Below are positions 61,048 to 64,000 of a DNA stretch of 64,000 bases, in pieces. The first letter of the stretch is position 1; each line of letters opens with the position of its first letter. The position numbers and the translations under genes are program-made. The stretch spans positions 62,001 to 126,000 of the forward strand of contig NZ_AUCU01000010.1 in the NCBI RefSeq assembly GCF_000429925.1, given 5' to 3'. This stretch comes from Desulfatirhabdium butyrativorans DSM 18734. Its GTDB lineage: Bacteria > Desulfobacterota > Desulfobacteria > Desulfobacterales > Desulfatirhabdiaceae. The notes under the pieces were generated by a model that worked only from the letters and a program-made list of their open reading frames with translations, had not been told where the DNA came from and ran no database searches.

Positions 61048-61515
61048 ATGACCACTTACGCCATCGCCCAAAACCTCGACCGATGCATCGGATGCCTCAG
61101 TTGCGAGGTATATTGCAAGGAGAACAAAGGCCTGCCGGATGGACCGCGGTTGTGCCAGATCGTCATGCTGGGCCCACGCCTGGTATCCGGCCTTCCGCGC
61201 GAAGCTTACGTGTACATGGGCTGCTTTCACTGCGAACATCCGGCATGCGTGGCGGCCTGCCCGACCGGCGCCATGCGAAAGCGTGAATCCGACGGCATCG
61301 TATATGTCGAAAAAGACCTCTGTGTCGGGTGCAAGGCATGCATGGTCGCCTGCCCGTGGGGTGCGGTCCAGTGGAATCACGAAGAGGAAAAGGTCGTCAA
61401 ATGCGATCTGTGCAAGGACCGTCTGGATCAGGGTCTGCAGCCCGTCTGTGTCACGGTGTGCACCACCCAATGCCTGAGTCTCAGCGTTCTGGAAGATGCA
61501 GCAGCGGCAGCCTGA
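61048..61515 (+). CDS. Four-cluster ferredoxin-like electron carrier (HydN/NapG-like)
   Basis: The protein has 155 residues. CIGCLSCEVYC, CFHCEHPACVAACP, CVGCKACMVACP and CDLCKDRL..CVTVC provide 16 Cys for four [4Fe-4S] clusters, as in HydN or DmsB-type subunits. No twin-arginine signal is present, so it is cytoplasmic. It lies 47 bases after nuoC and probably carries electrons to or from the complex. A 189-base gap with no recognised feature precedes nuoE. Confidence 0.9.
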   Translation: MTTYAIAQNLDRCIGCLSCEVYCKENKGLPDGPRLCQIVMLGPRLVSGLPREAYVYMGCFHCEHPACVAACPTGAMRKRESDGIVYVEKDLCVGCKACMVACPWGAVQWNHEEEKVVKCDLCKDRLDQGLQPVCVTVCTTQCLSLSVLEDAAAAA

Positions 61516-61704
61516 TCCTGGCCTGCGAGGCGCCGGGCCGATGAAACGCCCGTCACCCGTGAACAGTAGCCTTCCAGGCTGACGAAACGAAACGATGCGT
61601 TGAAGGCGCCGGGTTGGCCAGACCAGGCAAGAACAGGCGCCTGACAGGCCGAAAGGCCATGCGGACAATGAGCCATACCCTTCGGCATGACATAGGAGAA
61701 AGAC

Positions 61705-62202
61705 ATGTCTGAACCCAATACCTGCTGCGAAGAACCTGAAATCGATTTCGTTTTTCTGGATCGCATCATTCAGGAAGAATTTGGCGGAAGAAAGGAAGCC
61801 ATGATCATGATGATGCAGACCATCCAGCGTCATTACCGCTATCTTCCCGAAGCCGCCATGATTTACCTTTCCCACTCGATCGGTGTGCCCCTGACCAAGA
61901 TTTACGAAGTGGCCACGTTCTATGCCTCCTTCAGCCTCGTTCCCAAGGGCAAGCACATCCTTCATATCTGCACGGGAACGGCATGTCACCTCAGAGGCAG
62001 CGGCGGCATGGTGCAGCACGTCGCCCAGAAGCTCGGCATCGAGCCTGGGAAAACCACCGCAGACATGAAGCTGACACTCGAAACCGTCAACTGCCTCGGA
62101 GCCTGCGCCATGGCCCCTGTGGCCGTTCTCGACGAACAATATCACCCACAGGCAACCGTGGGTTTGATCAACGAATTATTGGACCCCATTCTTGCCGAAT
62201 AG
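61705..62202 (+). CDS. nuoE: NuoE-like [2Fe-2S] subunit
   Basis: The protein has 165 residues. YLPEAAMIYLSHSIGVPLTK, ICTGTACHLRGSGGMVQHV and VNCLGACAMAPVAVLDEQY hold the four Cys of the thioredoxin-like [2Fe-2S] domain. It passes electrons between the FMN subunit and the rest of the chain. It may belong to complex I or to a hydrogenase/formate dehydrogenase module. TAGGAGAAAG supports the start. nuoF starts 10 bases after it. Confidence 0.92.
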   Translation: MSEPNTCCEEPEIDFVFLDRIIQEEFGGRKEAMIMMMQTIQRHYRYLPEAAMIYLSHSIGVPLTKIYEVATFYASFSLVPKGKHILHICTGTACHLRGSGGMVQHVAQKLGIEPGKTTADMKLTLETVNCLGACAMAPVAVLDEQYHPQATVGLINELLDPILAE

Positions 62203-62212
62203 CGGAGCCATC

Positions 62213-64000
62213 ATGACAACATCTTCTCCCGCACCGGACTTGAGCTGGATCAAGAAACTGACCCGCCCTGAAGACTTGGCGGCATATCGAAACACCCTGA
62301 TTGCGGAACAACAGCCGGATGCCACCCGGATACTGGTCTGCTGCGGAACCGGATGCAAAGCCCTTGGCGCCCTCGATCTGCTGGCCGCCATGAAACAGGC
62401 GGTTGCGGATGCCCATCTGGATGTAAAGGTGGCGCCGTTGGTCAAGCGCACCGGATGCCATTCCTTCTGCTCCCGGGGCCCGCTTCTGACCATTCAGCCA
62501 CAGGACATCTTCTACCAGAAGCTCAAACCATCAGATGCAGCCGAAATCGTTCAAGAAACGATCATCGGTGGAAAAATCGTCCCCCGCTTTCTCTACAAGC
62601 CCATCGGATCGAAACAGCCGATCGAAAAGCGCAGCGAAATCCCGTTTTTTGCGGCGCAAACCCGCGTCGTCCTGGAACGGGTCGGCGTGGTCGATCCCTT
62701 CGACATCCGGGACTCCATCGTTCATGGCGCCTACAGCGCACTGGTCAAGGTCCTGACACAGATGAGCCCAAAAGAAGTCATCGAGGAAATGAAAATCTCG
62801 AAGCTTCGGGGGCGCGGGGGCGCCGGATTCCCGGCAGGCCTCAAATGGGAGTCCTGCGCCAGACAAAAGGGCAGGCATTATGTGATCTGCAACGGCGACG
62901 AGGGAGACCCGGGCGCGTTCATGGACGCATCGACCATGGAAGGAGACCCCCATGCCGTGCTGGAAGGCATGGCCATCGCCGCCTATTCCATGGGATCGGA
63001 TCGCGGCTTCATCTATGTCCGCATGGAATATCCCCTTGCGGTACAGACACTCGCCAATGCCATCCGGCAGGCGGAAGATTTGGGCCTTCTGGGGCAGAAT
63101 ATCCTCGGAACCGGGTTCAACTTCAAGGTTTCGGTTTCCACGGGTGCAGGCGCTTTCGTCTGCGGCGAATCCTCGGCGCTGATGTCCTCTCTCGAAGGAA
63201 AGGTCGGTCGGCCCAGACCCAAATATATCCGTTCCACGGAAAAGGGTTTCCGGGATAGCCCTTCCAACCTGAACAATGTGGAAACCTACGCCAATGTCCC
63301 CAAGATCATACTCAACGGCGGCGCATGGTACGCCTCGATGGGGACGGAACGCTCGGCAGGCACCAAGGTCTTTTCACTGACCGGAAACGTGAACAACGTC
63401 GGCCTGATCGAAGTACCGATGGGAACCAGTCTCCGACACATCGTCTACGACATCGGCGGCGGCATCCCCAACAAGAAGGAATTGAAAGCGGTTCAGACGG
63501 GCGGACCGTCCGGCGGCTGCATCCCGATTCCCAAGAAATTTCTCGACATCAACGTCGGCTTCGGCAAACTGGCGGAAATCGGTTCCATCATGGGATCGGG
63601 CGGCATGATCGTCATGGACGAAAATACCTGCATGGTGGAAGTCAGCCGGTACTTCATCCATTTCCTGGTGGAAGAATCCTGCGGTCAGTGTACGCCCTGC
63701 CGGGAAGGATTGACCCAGATGGAGCGAATCCTCACCCGCATCACCCGGGGAGAGGGGGAAGAAGGCGACATCGAGCTGCTCGAGGAAATCGGCACCTTCA
63801 CGAACAGCTTCTCCCTGTGCGGGCTCGGAACATCTTCGGCAAACCCGGTGCTATCGACCATCCGATATTTCCGTGAGGAATACGAAGCCCATATCCGGGA
63901 TAAAAAATGCCCCGCAGGCGTGTGCAAGGCGCTCTATCATCTGGAAATTCAGCCGGAGGTCTGCACAGGCTGCGGCGTGTGTAAAAAGCGTTGCCCGGCC
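62213..64000 (+). CDS. nuoF: NuoF/HydB-like FMN subunit, partial
   Basis: The 596 codons visible run off the window end. Residues ~35-120 are an extra thioredoxin-like [2Fe-2S] domain (RILVCCGTGCKALGALD, GCHSFCSRGP), as in HndC/HydB. The FMN/NADH core starts with SKLRGRGGAGFPAGLKW near 200 and has CNGDEGDPGAFMDASTMEGD. EESCGQCTPCREG near 487 binds the [4Fe-4S] N3 cluster. The C-terminal end begins a ferredoxin domain (CTGCGVCKKRCP). This architecture fits NAD(P)-linked hydrogenase or bifurcating subunits as well as complex I, so the operon may not be a classic NDH-1. Confidence 0.93.
   Translation, partial: MTTSSPAPDLSWIKKLTRPEDLAAYRNTLIAEQQPDATRILVCCGTGCKALGALDLLAAMKQAVADAHLDVKVAPLVKRTGCHSFCSRGPLLTIQPQDIFYQKLKPSDAAEIVQETIIGGKIVPRFLYKPIGSKQPIEKRSEIPFFAAQTRVVLERVGVVDPFDIRDSIVHGAYSALVKVLTQMSPKEVIEEMKISKLRGRGGAGFPAGLKWESCARQKGRHYVICNGDEGDPGAFMDASTMEGDPHAVLEGMAIAAYSMGSDRGFIYVRMEYPLAVQTLANAIRQAEDLGLLGQNILGTGFNFKVSVSTGAGAFVCGESSALMSSLEGKVGRPRPKYIRSTEKGFRDSPSNLNNVETYANVPKIILNGGAWYASMGTERSAGTKVFSLTGNVNNVGLIEVPMGTSLRHIVYDIGGGIPNKKELKAVQTGGPSGGCIPIPKKFLDINVGFGKLAEIGSIMGSGGMIVMDENTCMVEVSRYFIHFLVEESCGQCTPCREGLTQMERILTRITRGEGEEGDIELLEEIGTFTNSFSLCGLGTSSANPVLSTIRYFREEYEAHIRDKKCPAGVCKALYHLEIQPEVCTGCGVCKKRCPA

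Overview
The window looks like a chromosome segment of an anaerobic, moderately GC-rich Gram-negative bacterium, most likely a Desulfobacterota (sulfate-reducer-like) species. This is inferred from gene content: a secreted octaheme cytochrome, pyruvate phosphate dikinase, cobalamin genes, a double-cubane-cluster dehydratase-family protein, a DUF3786 Fe-S protein, and a complex-I-like operon with an extra ferredoxin. No rRNA or marker gene is present to fix the taxonomy.

Layout. 1-4.2 kb: a partial 5TMR/PAS sensor, a secreted BNR/Big_2 protein, cobO and tRNA-Arg(CCG). 4.2-13.5 kb, all minus strand: a surface-motility or polarity module with an FtsX-like permease, a Roadblock protein, an MglA-like GTPase, an unknown protein, a PilB/GspE ATPase, a receiver-PAS protein, an MCP, CheW and CheA. 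13.7-18.8 kb: a glycosyltransferase-like protein, an octaheme HAO-like cytochrome, a four-helix-bundle S23 protein flanked by inverted repeat arrays, and a cytidylate-kinase-like protein. 19-25.8 kb: ppdK and cobQ-cobU-cobS-cobD. 26.5-31.6 kb: recC, an FHA protein and a PP2C phosphatase. 32.8-37 kb, mostly plus strand: an amidohydrolase, a YkgJ protein (minus), a DUF362-ferredoxin, an HSDR_N protein and cbiB. 37-40 kb: four tRNA genes, a periplasmic sensor-like protein and a small inverted-repeat element. 40-48 kb: two GNAT acetyltransferases (one AcuA-like), MltD-like transglycosylase, DUF374 acyltransferase, YbaK, PtsP, a Nudix hydrolase and an amidohydrolase. 48.3-57.7 kb: a response regulator and histidine kinase with two unusual multi-DUF202 membrane proteins, then a LEA14-like lipoprotein, an RNB exonuclease and a DUF3786 protein. 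58-64 kb: the double-cubane protein and nuoA-nuoB-nuoC-ferredoxin-nuoE-nuoF, cut off by the window end.

Two things stand out. First, 48.9-53.6 kb holds an apparent operon in which two adjacent proteins join a PilB/MshE-type N-terminal domain (a known c-di-GMP-binding fold in other proteins) to repeated DUF202-like membrane modules, next to a histidine kinase and receiver. Second, the intergenic spaces carry a rich set of short-period repeats: seven arrays of a degenerate 6-bp unit with a phased TCG, at least seven arrays of distinct 7-bp units, and composite elements that keep the same module order at two distant sites. The largest hexamer arrays flank the S23 gene in inverted orientation with a shared higher-order unit, which suggests an element rather than random slippage.

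Functional links. CobO, CobQ, CobU, CobS, CobD and CbiB cover adenosylation, amidation, aminopropanol attachment and part of nucleotide-loop assembly of cobalamin, but they are spread over three loci. The 4-13 kb module could couple a chemosensory input to polar pilus or gliding machinery. The last operon is an NADH- or ferredoxin-linked electron-transfer complex. All assignments come from reading the translated sequence by eye, with no database search.
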